Counted from the stretch's first letter, positions 50,735 to 59,451 are shown. The stretch: DNA of 64,000 nt from an uncultured Clostridia bacterium (GCA_934636105.1 CAKTZR010000002.1:233143-297142), one strand, 5' to 3'. Notes: a model not told the origin generated them from the letters alone. Numbers and translations are program-made.

Positions 50735-50899
50735 ATGCTGACTGTTCTTTTTGTGGTTGTTTTCCTTGGCGCGTCCGTTGGCGCGATCTCCCTGCTGGAT
50801 GGCCAGCGCGCTTCCCGCGAAGTGACGAGCTATCTCCATGAGGAATATCACATGGCGCGCGATTATCAGCCGACCGTCGCTCAGCTGCGCAATATGTAA
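50735..50899 (+). CDS. 54-residue predicted membrane protein
   Basis: MLTVLFVVVFLGASVGAISL is a membrane helix. A charged tail follows (DGQRASREVTSYLHEEYHMA). GAGAGG stands 7 bases before the chosen ATG. Its promoter, a leader of about 80 bases and a tight terminator enclose only this ORF, which argues that it is a real gene. I do not recognise the family. An in-frame ATG 11 codons earlier has no ribosome binding site. Confidence 0.65.
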   Translation: MLTVLFVVVFLGASVGAISLLDGQRASREVTSYLHEEYHMARDYQPTVAQLRNM

Positions 50900-50914
50900 G
50901 CTTCAAACCTTCTG

Positions 50915-50942
50915 CTCTCCCCCTACGTGGGAGAGTTTTTTT
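50915..50942 (+). terminator. Intrinsic terminator of the small membrane protein gene
   Basis: CTCTCCC-CCTACGT-GGGAGAG followed by seven T. Confidence 0.85.
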
Positions 50943-50970
50943 GTTGCATTAAAATTTGTTTGAGCCGCGG

Positions 50971-50991
50971 AAGCGCACTGCGCGCCCCTAC
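50971..50991. repeat. GC-rich palindromic repeat, copy 3 (inverted)
   Basis: AAGCGCACTGCGCGCCCCTA; its complement matches the copies at 6569 and 18405. Confidence 0.6.
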
Positions 50992-51017
50992 AACGGAGTT
51001 TTGCTTTTGTAATCAGT

Positions 51018-51046
51018 TTGCATTCTTTGCGCAAGTCTGCTATCAT
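51018..51046 (+). promoter_or_regulatory. Promoter of nadE
   Basis: TTGCAT, 17-base spacer, TATCAT, 38 bases before the start codon. Confidence 0.65.
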
Positions 51047-51084
51047 AATAAAAAAGACTTTTTCTTCCGAAAGGAGTTCTGTTT

Positions 51085-53004
51085 ATGTCCCATATTCCCG
51101 GCATGATCCGCGCAATGTCCGCCGTGCCGCGCGTGCATTTGGCCGATCCGCAGGCGAATGTCCGCGAGATCGTCGAGCTGCTGCATCAGGCGGACGCACA
51201 GAGCGTCCGGCTCTGCGTGTTTCCGGAACTCAGTCTGTGCGGCTACACCTGCGCCGATCTGCTGATTCATCCGCCCCTGCTTTCCGGCTGCCTGCAAGCG
51301 CTGGACGCGCTGCTCCAAACGCCCGTGCGCGCCGCGTTTGTCGTCGGCCTGCCGCTTGAAATCGGCGGACGGCTGTATAACTGCGCCGTGGCCGTCTGCG
51401 GCGGCCGCATCCTCGGCGTCGTGCCGAAGGAGCATCTGCCGAACAGCGGCGAGTTTTATGAAAAGCGCTGGTTCGAGCCGGGACATTCCGCGCCGGAAAG
51501 CATGACCCTCTGCGAGCAGACCGTACCCGTCGGCGGGGATTTGATCTTTGACTGCGGCTCATTCTCCTTTGGCATCGAGCTTTGCGAGGATTTGTGGGTG
51601 CCTGCGCCGCCGTCGGCCCGGCTCTGTATGGGCGGCGCGCTGATGATCGTCAATCCTTCCGCCTCCAACGAGCTGGTCACCAAGCATCGCTACCGCTGCG
51701 AGCTGATCGGGCAGCAGAGCGCGCGCTGCCTGTGCGGCTATCTCTACGCGGGCGCGGGCTATGGCGAATCAACCACCGATCTCGTGTTCTCCGGCTATGC
51801 GGGCGTGTATGAAAACGGGCGCATGCTCGCGCAGAACGAACGCTTTGCCCGCCAAAACTCCTTCGCCGTTGCGGATGTGGACGTGGAGCGCCTGCGCTTC
51901 AAGCGCCGCCAGAGCCGCACATTCGCCGAGGATGCGCCGCAGAACCTGCGCGTCGTCCGCTTTGAGCAGGAGAATTTCGCAGACGACCGCCTGCTTCGCG
52001 CCGTCTCCCCCCTGCCCTTCGTTCCCTCCGGCGCAGAGCGTGACGCGCGCACCGAGGAAATTCTGCTGATTCAGACCACCGCCCTCCTCACCCGCATGGA
52101 GCAGGTGCATACACAGAGGGCCGTTCTCGGCGTCAGCGGCGGACTGGATTCCACGCTCACCCTGCTGGCCGCCGCCTACGCGTTCCGCCGTGCGGGCTAC
52201 CCGATGGAGGGCCTCGTCGGCATCACCATGCCCGGCATGGGCACGGGCAGCCGCACCCTGCAAAACGCACTCAAGCTGATGCAGCTCATCGGCTGTACAA
52301 CCCAAACCATCCCCATCGGCAAGGCCGTCGCCCAGCACTTTGAGGATATCGGTCAAGACCCCGAAAAGCACGATATCGCCTACGAAAATTCGCAGGCGCG
52401 CGAACGCACGCAGATCATCATGGACGTGGCAAACCAGATCGGCGGTCTCGCCCTCGGCACGGGCGATTTGAGCGAGCTTGCGCTCGGCTGGTGTACCTAT
52501 AACGGCGACCAGATGAGCATGTATAACATGAGCGCTTCCGTGCCCAAAACCCTGATTCAGCATCTTGTCCGCTATGCCGGGCACCAGCTCGGCGGCGAAA
52601 TCATCCCCGTCGTCGAGGATATTCTGGATACGCCGATCTCCCCCGAACTCATCCCCTCCAAAGAGGGCGAATTGACCCAGCGCACGGAGGATACCCTCGG
52701 CGCGTATGCGCTGCATGATTTCTTCCTGTATCACATGATGGATAGCGGCGCGTCCCCGCTCAAGCTCTACCCCATGGCGCAGACCGCGTTCGCGGGACAG
52801 TATGACGATAAAGCGATTCTCGCCGCTCTGCGCACGTTTGTCCGCCGCTTCTTCACCCAACAGTTCAAACGCTCTGCCATGCCGGATGGCCCGAAAGTCG
52901 GCTCCGTCAGCCTCTCCCCGCGCGGCGATTGGCGGATGCCCTCCGACGCACAGCATACCCTCTGGATGCAGGAGGTCGAACAGCTCGAACGCCTGCATTC
53001 CTGA
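51085..53004 (+). CDS. nadE: Glutamine-dependent NAD+ synthetase
   Basis: 639 residues, the usual two-domain length. The N-terminal nitrilase-type glutaminase has Glu in CVFPELSLCGYTCADL, Lys in VPKEHLPNSGEFYEKR and Cys in FGIELCEDLWVPAPP. The C-terminal synthetase has the P-loop ATP-pyrophosphatase motif VLGVSGGLDSTLTLL near residue 350 and GTGDLSELALGWCTYNGD. It converts deamido-NAD to NAD using ammonia channelled from glutamine. Monocistronic with its own promoter. Confidence 0.94.
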   Translation: MSHIPGMIRAMSAVPRVHLADPQANVREIVELLHQADAQSVRLCVFPELSLCGYTCADLLIHPPLLSGCLQALDALLQTPVRAAFVVGLPLEIGGRLYNCAVAVCGGRILGVVPKEHLPNSGEFYEKRWFEPGHSAPESMTLCEQTVPVGGDLIFDCGSFSFGIELCEDLWVPAPPSARLCMGGALMIVNPSASNELVTKHRYRCELIGQQSARCLCGYLYAGAGYGESTTDLVFSGYAGVYENGRMLAQNERFARQNSFAVADVDVERLRFKRRQSRTFAEDAPQNLRVVRFEQENFADDRLLRAVSPLPFVPSGAERDARTEEILLIQTTALLTRMEQVHTQRAVLGVSGGLDSTLTLLAAAYAFRRAGYPMEGLVGITMPGMGTGSRTLQNALKLMQLIGCTTQTIPIGKAVAQHFEDIGQDPEKHDIAYENSQARERTQIIMDVANQIGGLALGTGDLSELALGWCTYNGDQMSMYNMSASVPKTLIQHLVRYAGHQLGGEIIPVVEDILDTPISPELIPSKEGELTQRTEDTLGAYALHDFFLYHMMDSGASPLKLYPMAQTAFAGQYDDKAILAALRTFVRRFFTQQFKRSAMPDGPKVGSVSLSPRGDWRMPSDAQHTLWMQEVEQLERLHS

Positions 53005-53014
53005 CTTTAAGCCG

Positions 53015-53110
53015 CCGCGAAGCGAAGCAGGAAGTCCAGAAACCTTAGGTTTCTGTCAGGGCTTGGGCAGCGCCCCAAATCAATCCGGGCGACAGCCCCC
53101 AATCGTGAGT
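53015..53110. repeat. Short-hairpin repeat cluster
   Basis: CAGAAACCTTAGGTTTCTG, TTGGGCAGCGCCCAA and GGGCGACAGCCC lie in tandem. They follow nadE. Confidence 0.55.
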
Positions 53111-53166
53111 CAGGGAGCGAAGCGTCACCTGACTCTGCTTAACCTTCGTCTATTTTTCGAATTGTC

Positions 53167-53195
53167 TTGCACATTTGCCCATATTGTGTTATAAT
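53167..53195 (+). promoter_or_regulatory. Promoter of the SDR gene
   Basis: TTGCAC, 17-base spacer, TATAAT, 59 bases before the start codon. Confidence 0.7.
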
Positions 53196-53254
53196 TTTCT
53201 CAATATTTGTCAGATGTGTGCTTTCATCCGAACAACACAGGAGGCGTATTTTTC

Positions 53255-54001
53255 ATGCTGCTTGAAGGAAAAAAGGCGGTCGTGACCGGCGGCACCCGCG
53301 GCATCGGCTTTGCCATTGTGGAAACGTTCCTCAAAAACGGCGCGTCCGTCGCGCTCTTTGGCTCCCGTCAGGAGACCGTGGATAAGGCGCTGGCCAAACT
53401 TAAGGCCGAGAATCCGGATTGGGACGTCATCGGCCTTGCGCCAGACCTGACCGATTACGCCGCGGTGGATGCGGCGATGGCTAAAGTCACCGAAGCGTTC
53501 GGCCGCATCGATATTCTGGTCAACAACGCGGGCATTTCCGCGCGCGAACCGCTGTATCAGTACGATCCCGCCGCGTTCAAAAACATCATGGATTTGAACG
53601 TGACCGCCGTGTTCAACGGCTGCCGGGCTGTCGCGCCGATCATGAAGGCGCAGGGCGGCGGCGCGATCATCAACACCAGCTCGATGGTCAGCCTGTACGG
53701 CCAACCCTCCGGCGTGGGCTACCCGACCAGCAAGTTTGCCGTCAACGGCCTGACCCGCAGCCTGGCTCGTGAGCTGGGCCGCGACAACATCCGCGTGAAC
53801 GCCGTTGCGCCGGGCGTGACCCGCACTGACATGGTCGCCAACCTGCCGGAGGAAATGGTCAAGCGTGTCTGCGCGCCGATCCCCCTCCAGCGCATGGGCG
53901 AGCCGCAGGAGGTCGCCAACGCGTTCCTGTTCCTCGCCAGCGATCTGGCCAGCTACATCACCGGCGAAATTCTGTCGGTCGATGGCGCGGCGCAGACCTG
54001 A
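53255..54001 (+). CDS. Short-chain dehydrogenase/reductase (FabG-like)
   Basis: 248 residues, classical SDR. The cofactor loop is VTGGTRGIGFA, followed by NNAGISA near residue 88. The catalytic Ser-Tyr-Lys is made by NTSSMVSLYG and YPTSKFAVNG near 150-160, and the C-terminal VDGAAQT is typical. It has NAD(P)-dependent oxidoreductase activity on an unknown carbonyl. GGAGG lies 10 bases before the chosen ATG, while the in-frame extension upstream overlaps the promoter. Confidence 0.9.
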   Translation: MLLEGKKAVVTGGTRGIGFAIVETFLKNGASVALFGSRQETVDKALAKLKAENPDWDVIGLAPDLTDYAAVDAAMAKVTEAFGRIDILVNNAGISAREPLYQYDPAAFKNIMDLNVTAVFNGCRAVAPIMKAQGGGAIINTSSMVSLYGQPSGVGYPTSKFAVNGLTRSLARELGRDNIRVNAVAPGVTRTDMVANLPEEMVKRVCAPIPLQRMGEPQEVANAFLFLASDLASYITGEILSVDGAAQT

Positions 54002-54005
54002 TTTT

Positions 54006-54186
54006 AACTCCTTCCGTCACGACTTCGTCGTGCCACCTCCCTCTAAGAGGGAGGCTTTTGGTATAAGTCACTCAATAATCGATAAAAGGATTCTTTTTTC
54101 CGAAGAATCCTTTTATTTTGAAAAGCAACGTATACTGGGCGGCTCCCTCCTTGAGGGAGCTGTCAGCGAAGCTGACTGAAGGAGTT
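54006..54186. repeat. AACTCC...GGAGTT intergenic repeat, copy 4, with a nested terminator
   Basis: Standard termini and both short internal hairpins, with an extra segment between them that holds a 12-bp perfect stem (54084-54114). Confidence 0.78.
54084..54119 (+). terminator. Terminator-like hairpin inside repeat copy 4
   Basis: AAAAGGATTCTT, 7-base loop, AAGAATCCTTTT then ATTTTG. It works in either direction by symmetry. Confidence 0.7.
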
Positions 54187-54268
54187 CATCCGTCTCGAAA
54201 GAGGCGGATGTTTTTTTGAACGCCGCGTGACTTTTCGGCCTGCTTTGCAGTCTAATGGAGGTTCAAGC

Positions 54269-54598
54269 ATGGATCGGGAAACATTCGCCGTGTCCGTCCA
54301 ATCGCGGCAGGACGCGTTATTCCGCGTCGCCTTTTCCATTCTCCAAAATCGGGAAGATGCGCTCGTTCAGCCGCTGGACGTCGAAATCGAATTTGCCTTG
54401 CTGCGCGCCGTGTCCGAGGGAGACGCGCCCGACCTTGAAGCTTTCGCCACGCTTTCCAAAAATATCACGGTCGCCGTTACCCTTGCGACGCTCGATCTAG
54501 CGCCGGATGCGCTCTGTCTTCATGTGGAGGGAGACAGCGACGCTGCAAAGGCTTTCAACGAAAAAATGGCCTTCCCGACGAAGCAGGAAGGCCGATAA
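54269..54598 (+). CDS. 109-residue ORF beginning like an ECF sigma factor (probable remnant fusion)
   Basis: MDRETFAVSVQSRQDALFRV plus AFSILQNREDAL reads like the start of sigma-70 region 2 of ECF sigma factors. After about residue 33 the similarity stops. The rest (VEIEFALLRAVSEGDAPDLE and onward) is not sigma-like, and no region 4 follows. GGAGG lies 7 bases before the ATG, so it may be translated. Either a truncated sigma gene joined to other sequence, or a small protein that only resembles one. It ends 9 bases from the convergent UxuB-like gene. Confidence 0.5.
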   Translation: MDRETFAVSVQSRQDALFRVAFSILQNREDALVQPLDVEIEFALLRAVSEGDAPDLEAFATLSKNITVAVTLATLDLAPDALCLHVEGDSDAAKAFNEKMAFPTKQEGR

Positions 54599-54607
54599 TA
54601 TGAGGCT

Positions 54608-55456
54608 TTACACCCCCGAGAACGCGCTATATCCGCCGTCCACCGGGAGCACAACGCCGGTCACGAAGCTGGCCGCGCGCTCATCGACGAGGAACAGCAT
54701 CGCACCGATCAGCTCTTTCAGCTCGCCATAGCGGCGCATCGGCGTACCGTTCACGATATGGCCGCAGCGCGGGGTGGGCGTGCCATCCGGGTTGAACTGG
54801 AGCGCGTGGTTCTGCTCGGTCATGAAGAAGCCCGGCGCAATCGCGTTCACGCGCACGCCGGAGCGCGCAAGATACGTCGCCAGCCACTGGGTGAAGTTGG
54901 AAACGCCGGCCTTCGCGCCGGAATAGCCGGGAATGCGCGTCAGCGGGTTAAACGCGCTCATCGAGGAGATGTTGAGCACGCAAGCGCCCTGCTGGCCGAT
55001 GAGCAGCGGGGTCATGATCTTGCTGGGCAGCCACGTGCCGCGCATGTTGAGGTCAAATTCCTTCTGAATGTCGTCCGCGCCGATATCGAAGAAGGTCTTC
55101 TCGCCCGGATCGGCCATCTGATCCTGCGGCACCATCGCGCTCTTGACCGCGCCGCCCGCCGCGTTAATCAGAATGTTCAGCTTGCCGTATTTCTGCGCGA
55201 TTTCGTCCTTCACGCGCAGCATCGCCGCCTCGTCCGTCACATCGCCGGAAATCGCATCCGCCTTGCCGCCGCCCGCGTTGATTTCGTCCGCGACCTTCTG
55301 GCAGCGCTCCAGGTTGCGCCCCAGCACGATCACCGTCGCGCCGCAGGCCGCCAGCGCCCGGCAGAACATGCCGCCGATGCCGCCGTTGCCGCCTGTCACC
55401 AGCGCGACGCGGTCCGAAAGGTCCACATGAAACGGAATATCATAATTGAAAGCCAT
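54608..55456 (-). CDS. SDR oxidoreductase, UxuB/D-mannonate oxidoreductase-like
   Basis: 282 residues. The cofactor loop is VTGGNGGIGGMFCRAL, followed by INAAGGAVKSAM. Catalytic NISSMSAFNPL and YSGAKAGVSNF come next, then APGFFMTEQNHALQF and VDGGYSAFSGV, which match the Bacillota SDR type that reduces fructuronate to mannonate. The substrate remains an inference without uxaC or uxuA nearby. GGAGG lies 8 bases before the ATG, at the base of a small stem-loop. Confidence 0.85.
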   Translation of the reverse strand: MAFNYDIPFHVDLSDRVALVTGGNGGIGGMFCRALAACGATVIVLGRNLERCQKVADEINAGGGKADAISGDVTDEAAMLRVKDEIAQKYGKLNILINAAGGAVKSAMVPQDQMADPGEKTFFDIGADDIQKEFDLNMRGTWLPSKIMTPLLIGQQGACVLNISSMSAFNPLTRIPGYSGAKAGVSNFTQWLATYLARSGVRVNAIAPGFFMTEQNHALQFNPDGTPTPRCGHIVNGTPMRRYGELKELIGAMLFLVDERAASFVTGVVLPVDGGYSAFSGV

Positions 55457-55467
55457 TTTTTGTTCCT

Positions 55468-55488
55468 CCCCTGTATCTGATTCAGGGG
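55468..55488 (-). promoter_or_regulatory. Stem-loop overlapping the ribosome binding site of the UxuB-like gene
   Basis: CCCCTG and CAGGGG pair around a 9-base loop. The 3' arm shares its GGGG with the Shine-Dalgarno GGGGAGG, so folding could limit initiation. Confidence 0.4.
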
Positions 55489-55634
55489 TATATTCGGCCC
55501 GATGCGCAAAAAATCCTGCCAAAAATCGAAGATGATCTTGGTTTCTTTTTTATCAATGGTCAGACGTATTGCCAAACCGCTGTTTTTTCTGCACCTTTTC
55601 CGCGCGCTCTGCCGTTTCTTTTTCATCGATTGGC

Positions 55635-55663
55635 TTGCCAAAACATAAAAAGAAGCCTATAAT
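55635..55663 (+). promoter_or_regulatory. Promoter of the heterodimeric ABC exporter
   Basis: TTGCCA, 17-base spacer, TATAAT, 50 bases before the TTG start. Confidence 0.72.
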
Positions 55664-55712
55664 ATATCTGTTTTTGTTTCCTCATTTTTGTTATAGAAAA
55701 GGTGGAGGTTTT

Positions 55713-57437
55713 TTGAAAAAACTGCTTGTTTACATCAAGGACTTCCGGCTGGAATGCGTGCTTGCGCCGCTGTTCAAGCTGCTGGAGGCCTCCTTTGAGC
55801 TGATTGTTCCGCTGATTATGGCGGCCATCATCGACAAAGGCATTCCCACGGGCGACACGGGCTATATCGTGCGCATGTGCCTGTGGCTGGTCGCGCTCGG
55901 CGGCGTGGGCCTGCTCAGCGCCGTCACCGCGCAGTATTTCTCGGCCAAGGCGGCCATCGGCTTTTCCGCCAAGCTGCGCCACGTGCTCATGCAGCATATC
56001 CAGACGCTGAGCTACACGGAGCTGGACACGGTCGGCACCTCCACGCTCATCACCCGCATGAACAGTGACATCAACCAGGTGCAGACGGGCGTGAACATGT
56101 GTCTGCGCCTGCTGCTGCGCTCGCCGTTCGTCGTCTTCGGCGCGATGGTGATGGCATTCACCATCGACACGCGCTGCGCGATGATTTTCGCGGGCGTGAT
56201 CGTCGTGCTGTGCATCATCGTGTTCTCCATCATGCTGATTACGATTCCGATGTACCGCCGCGTACAGGGCCAGTTGGACAGCGTGACCGCCACGACCCGC
56301 GAAAACCTGACGGGCGTGCGCGTCGTCCGCGCCTTCTGCAAGGAGGACGCGGAGCGCGAGAAGTTTGAGCGCAAGATTCAGCTGCTCACCCGCATGCAGC
56401 TGGGCGTAGGCCGCATCTCCGCGATGATGAACCCCGTCACCTATCTGGTCATCAACGCGGCTGTGATTCTGCTGATTAACACGGGCGCGCTGCGCGTGCA
56501 GATGGGCGCGCTGTCCCAGGGTCAGGTTGTCGCGCTGTATAACTACATGAGCCAGATTCTCGTCGAGCTTATCAAAATGGCGAACCTGATTATCACGCTC
56601 ACCAAGGCCGCGGCCTGCGGCGACCGCGTAGCAGCCGTGCTGGCCGTCAAATCCACGCAGAAGGACGGCGAAAAAGTCCCCGCTATCGACGCGCCGCACG
56701 GCAGCGTCGTGTTCGACGGCGTTTCGATGAGCTATGCCGGCGCGGGTGCGGAATCCGTCTCCGGCGTGAGTTTCAACGCCGCACCCGGTTCGACCGTCGG
56801 CGTCATCGGCGGCACGGGCAGCGGCAAGAGCACGCTGGTCAACCTCATCCCCCGCTTCTACGACGTGACGGGCGGCCGCGTGCTGGTGGACGGCATGGAT
56901 GTGCGCGACATCCGCAAGGACGAGCTGCGCCGCCGCATCGGCGTCGTGCCGCAGAAGGCGATGCTCTTCAAGGGCACGATCCGCAGCAACCTCCTTTGGG
57001 GCAACGCAGACGCCACTGAGGCCGATCTGAACGACGCGCTGAAAGTCGCGCAGGCGCTCGACGTGGTCTCCTCCAAGTCCAAGGGGCTGGACGAGCCGGT
57101 CGAGCAGGGCGGCCGCAACTTCTCCGGCGGCCAGCGCCAGCGCCTGACGATTGCGCGCGCGCTTGTCCGCAAGCCCGAAATCCTGATTCTGGATGACAGC
57201 GCCTCTGCGCTGGATTACGCGACGGATGCGAACCTGCGCCGCGCCATCCGCCAGATGGAAAACCCGCCGACGACGTTCATCGTCTCCCAGCGCGCGGCCT
57301 CCGTGCGCTTTGCTGACCAGATCATCGTGCTGGATGACGGCCACGTGGCGGGCATGGGCACGCACGACGAGCTGCTCGCTTCCTGCCCGGTCTATCAGGA
57401 AATCTATGCGTCCCAGTTCAAGAAGGAGGGAAAGTAA
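55713..57437 (+). CDS. ABC exporter subunit with degenerate ATP site (TTG start)
   Basis: 574 residues: a six-helix export domain (to about 310) and an ABC domain. The start is TTG, 4 bases after GGTGGAGG; no ATG gives a sensible N-terminus. Walker A is GGTGSGKST, the signature is FSGGQRQRLTIA and Walker B is ILILDDSASALD. The catalytic glutamate after Walker B is aspartate, the mark of the non-hydrolysing site in heterodimeric exporters such as TM287/288 and LmrCD. The partner gene starts on the base after the stop. Confidence 0.9.
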   Translation: MKKLLVYIKDFRLECVLAPLFKLLEASFELIVPLIMAAIIDKGIPTGDTGYIVRMCLWLVALGGVGLLSAVTAQYFSAKAAIGFSAKLRHVLMQHIQTLSYTELDTVGTSTLITRMNSDINQVQTGVNMCLRLLLRSPFVVFGAMVMAFTIDTRCAMIFAGVIVVLCIIVFSIMLITIPMYRRVQGQLDSVTATTRENLTGVRVVRAFCKEDAEREKFERKIQLLTRMQLGVGRISAMMNPVTYLVINAAVILLINTGALRVQMGALSQGQVVALYNYMSQILVELIKMANLIITLTKAAACGDRVAAVLAVKSTQKDGEKVPAIDAPHGSVVFDGVSMSYAGAGAESVSGVSFNAAPGSTVGVIGGTGSGKSTLVNLIPRFYDVTGGRVLVDGMDVRDIRKDELRRRIGVVPQKAMLFKGTIRSNLLWGNADATEADLNDALKVAQALDVVSSKSKGLDEPVEQGGRNFSGGQRQRLTIARALVRKPEILILDDSASALDYATDANLRRAIRQMENPPTTFIVSQRAASVRFADQIIVLDDGHVAGMGTHDELLASCPVYQEIYASQFKKEGK

Positions 57438-59204
57438 ATGGCTAAGGACAAGAAAACGCCCTCCATCGCCTCGCAGGGCGCGGTCATGCGCCGCGTGCTC
57501 AAGTACATCGGCCCGCACGTCTCGCTGGTCGTGCTCTCGCTGGTGCTGTGCCTCATCAGCGTCGCGCTGACGCTGTATGTGCCGATTCTCGTCGGCCGCG
57601 CGGTGGACTGCATCGTCGGCCCGGGCGCGGTGGATTTCGCCGCCCTCATGCCGATTCTGATGACCATTGCCGTCTGCATCGTCATCACGGCGGCGGCGCA
57701 GTGGGTCATGAACGCGCTGCACAACCGCATCACCTATGACACCGTGCGCGACATCCGCCGCGACGCGTTCGCACACATCCAGAACCTGCCCCTCTCCTAC
57801 CTCGACGCGCACCCGACCGGCGACACGGTCAGCCGCATGATCGCCGACGTGGATACCTTCGCGGACGGCCTGCTGATGGGCTTCACCCAGCTGTTTTCGG
57901 GCGTGATGACGATTCTGGGCACGCTGGGCTTCATGCTGACGCTGAACGCGCCGATCACGCTGCTGGTCGTGCTGATTACGCCAGTTTCGCTGCTGGTCGC
58001 CAACTTCATCGCCAAGCGGACCTACGCGATGTTCCGCCTGCAATCCTCGACCCGCGGCGAACAGACCGCACTCATCGACGAAGCCATCGGCGAGCAGAAG
58101 CTCGTTCAGGCGTTCGGCCACGAGGAGGAAACCCTCGCCGCGTTCGACGAGGTCAACGAGCGTCTGCGTCAGTGCTCGCTCAAGGCGACGTTCTTCTCCT
58201 CGCTGACCAACCCCTGCACGCGCTTCGTCAACTCGCTGGTGTATGCGGCGGTCGGCTTTGCGGGCGCGCTGGCGGCCGTCAGCGGCCACCTGACCATCGG
58301 CGGCCTGTCGAGCTTCCTCTCCTATGCGAACCAGTATACCAAGCCGTTCAACGAGATTTCCGGCGTGGTGACGGAGCTGCAAAACGCGCTGGCGTGCGCG
58401 GGCCGCGTCTTTGAGCTGATTGACGAGCCTGCCCAGACACTCGACCCGGCGGACGCGGAAAAGCTGGAGCAGCCCAGCGGCGAGGTCGCCATCGACCACG
58501 TGTATTTCTCCTATACCTCGGAGCGCAAGCTGATTGAGGATTTCACGCTGCACGTTCAGCCCGGCCAGCGCGTCGCCATCGTCGGCCCGACCGGCTGCGG
58601 CAAGACGACGATGATTAACCTGCTGATGCGCTTCTACGATGTGGATTCCGGTGAAATCCACGTGGACGGCCACGAGACACGCCGCCTGACACGCCATAAC
58701 CTGCGCGAGAACATCGGTATGGTCCTCCAGGATACATGGCTCTCCGCCGGAACGATCCGCGAGAACATCGCGATGGGCAAGCCGGATGCGACGGATGAGG
58801 AGATCATCGCCGCTGCCAAAGCCAGCCACGCGCACAGCTTCATCAAGCGCCTGCCGGATGGTTATAACACGGTCATCAGCGAATCGGGCGGCCAGCTCTC
58901 GCAGGGTCAAAAGCAGCTGCTGTGCATCGCGCGCGTGATGCTCTGCCTGCCGCCGATGCTGATTCTGGACGAAGCAACCTCCTCCATCGACACGCGCACC
59001 GAGCTGAAGATTCAGGAGGCCTTTGCGAAAATGATGCAGGGCCGCACGAGCTTCATCGTCGCGCACCGCCTGTCCACCATCCAGAGTGCAGACGTGATTC
59101 TGGTGATGAAGGATGGCCACATCATCGAGCAGGGCAATCACGAATCGCTGTTGGCGAAGGGCGGCTTCTACGCGACGCTCTACCAGAGCCAGTTCGCGCA
59201 GTAA
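57438..59204 (+). CDS. ABC exporter subunit with catalytic ATP site
   Basis: 588 residues. Export domain to about residue 330, then Walker A VGPTGCGKTTM, signature LSQGQKQLLCIA and Walker B MLILDEATSSID with the catalytic glutamate and AHRLSTIQ H-loop intact. It complements the degenerate partner. Related pairs export drugs, lipids or peptides; the substrate is unknown. GGAGG lies at the end of the previous gene. Confidence 0.92.
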   Translation: MAKDKKTPSIASQGAVMRRVLKYIGPHVSLVVLSLVLCLISVALTLYVPILVGRAVDCIVGPGAVDFAALMPILMTIAVCIVITAAAQWVMNALHNRITYDTVRDIRRDAFAHIQNLPLSYLDAHPTGDTVSRMIADVDTFADGLLMGFTQLFSGVMTILGTLGFMLTLNAPITLLVVLITPVSLLVANFIAKRTYAMFRLQSSTRGEQTALIDEAIGEQKLVQAFGHEEETLAAFDEVNERLRQCSLKATFFSSLTNPCTRFVNSLVYAAVGFAGALAAVSGHLTIGGLSSFLSYANQYTKPFNEISGVVTELQNALACAGRVFELIDEPAQTLDPADAEKLEQPSGEVAIDHVYFSYTSERKLIEDFTLHVQPGQRVAIVGPTGCGKTTMINLLMRFYDVDSGEIHVDGHETRRLTRHNLRENIGMVLQDTWLSAGTIRENIAMGKPDATDEEIIAAAKASHAHSFIKRLPDGYNTVISESGGQLSQGQKQLLCIARVMLCLPPMLILDEATSSIDTRTELKIQEAFAKMMQGRTSFIVAHRLSTIQSADVILVMKDGHIIEQGNHESLLAKGGFYATLYQSQFAQ

Positions 59205-59350
59205 GCTTGTTTAAACAGGCGCGAAGCGAAGAAGGGGTTTGGGGACTCGTCCCCAAACAGGTCTGGGCGGTAGCCCAGCGTAACCCCATTTATCAAAAGA
59301 AACGTAAGTTTCAGAGCAGACCGCGAAGCGGTCTACGATTGAAACGGCTT
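59205..59350. repeat. Short-hairpin repeat cluster
   Basis: TTTGGGGACTCGTCCCCAAA, CTGGGCGGTAGCCCAG, GAAACGTAAGTTTC and AGACCGCGAAGCGGTCT lie in tandem. GTCTACGATTGAAACGG is shared with the cluster region at 12762-12776. Confidence 0.6.
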
Positions 59351-59376
59351 TAAACCGCCAAATACACTTTCCATAC

Positions 59377-59410
59377 AAAAAGCATGAGGATTTCCTTCCC
59401 CATGCTTTTT
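59377..59410 (+). terminator. Intrinsic terminator of the ABC exporter operon
   Basis: AAAAAGCATG and CATGCTTTTT form a 10-bp stem. Its 3' arm abuts the thrE-like promoter. Confidence 0.72.
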
Positions 59411-59415
59411 CTTTA

Positions 59416-59424
59416 TGCTATAAT
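59416..59424 (+). promoter_or_regulatory. Extended -10 promoter of the split thrE-like operon
   Basis: TGCTATAAT, 27 bases before the ATG; no clear -35. Confidence 0.55.
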
Positions 59425-59451
59425 CGTTTCATACCATTTTCGGAGGACACT

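Noticed and set aside
53015..53110. Simple terminator of nadE
   Set aside because: Several hairpins in tandem without a good T-tract; treated as a repeat cluster instead.
55623..59141. A 1172-codon open frame on the minus strand antisense to the ABC exporter genes
   Set aside because: High-GC codon bias leaves the antisense frame open. Its translation is rich in His, Arg and Gln without domains, while the plus strand holds two complete ABC proteins.
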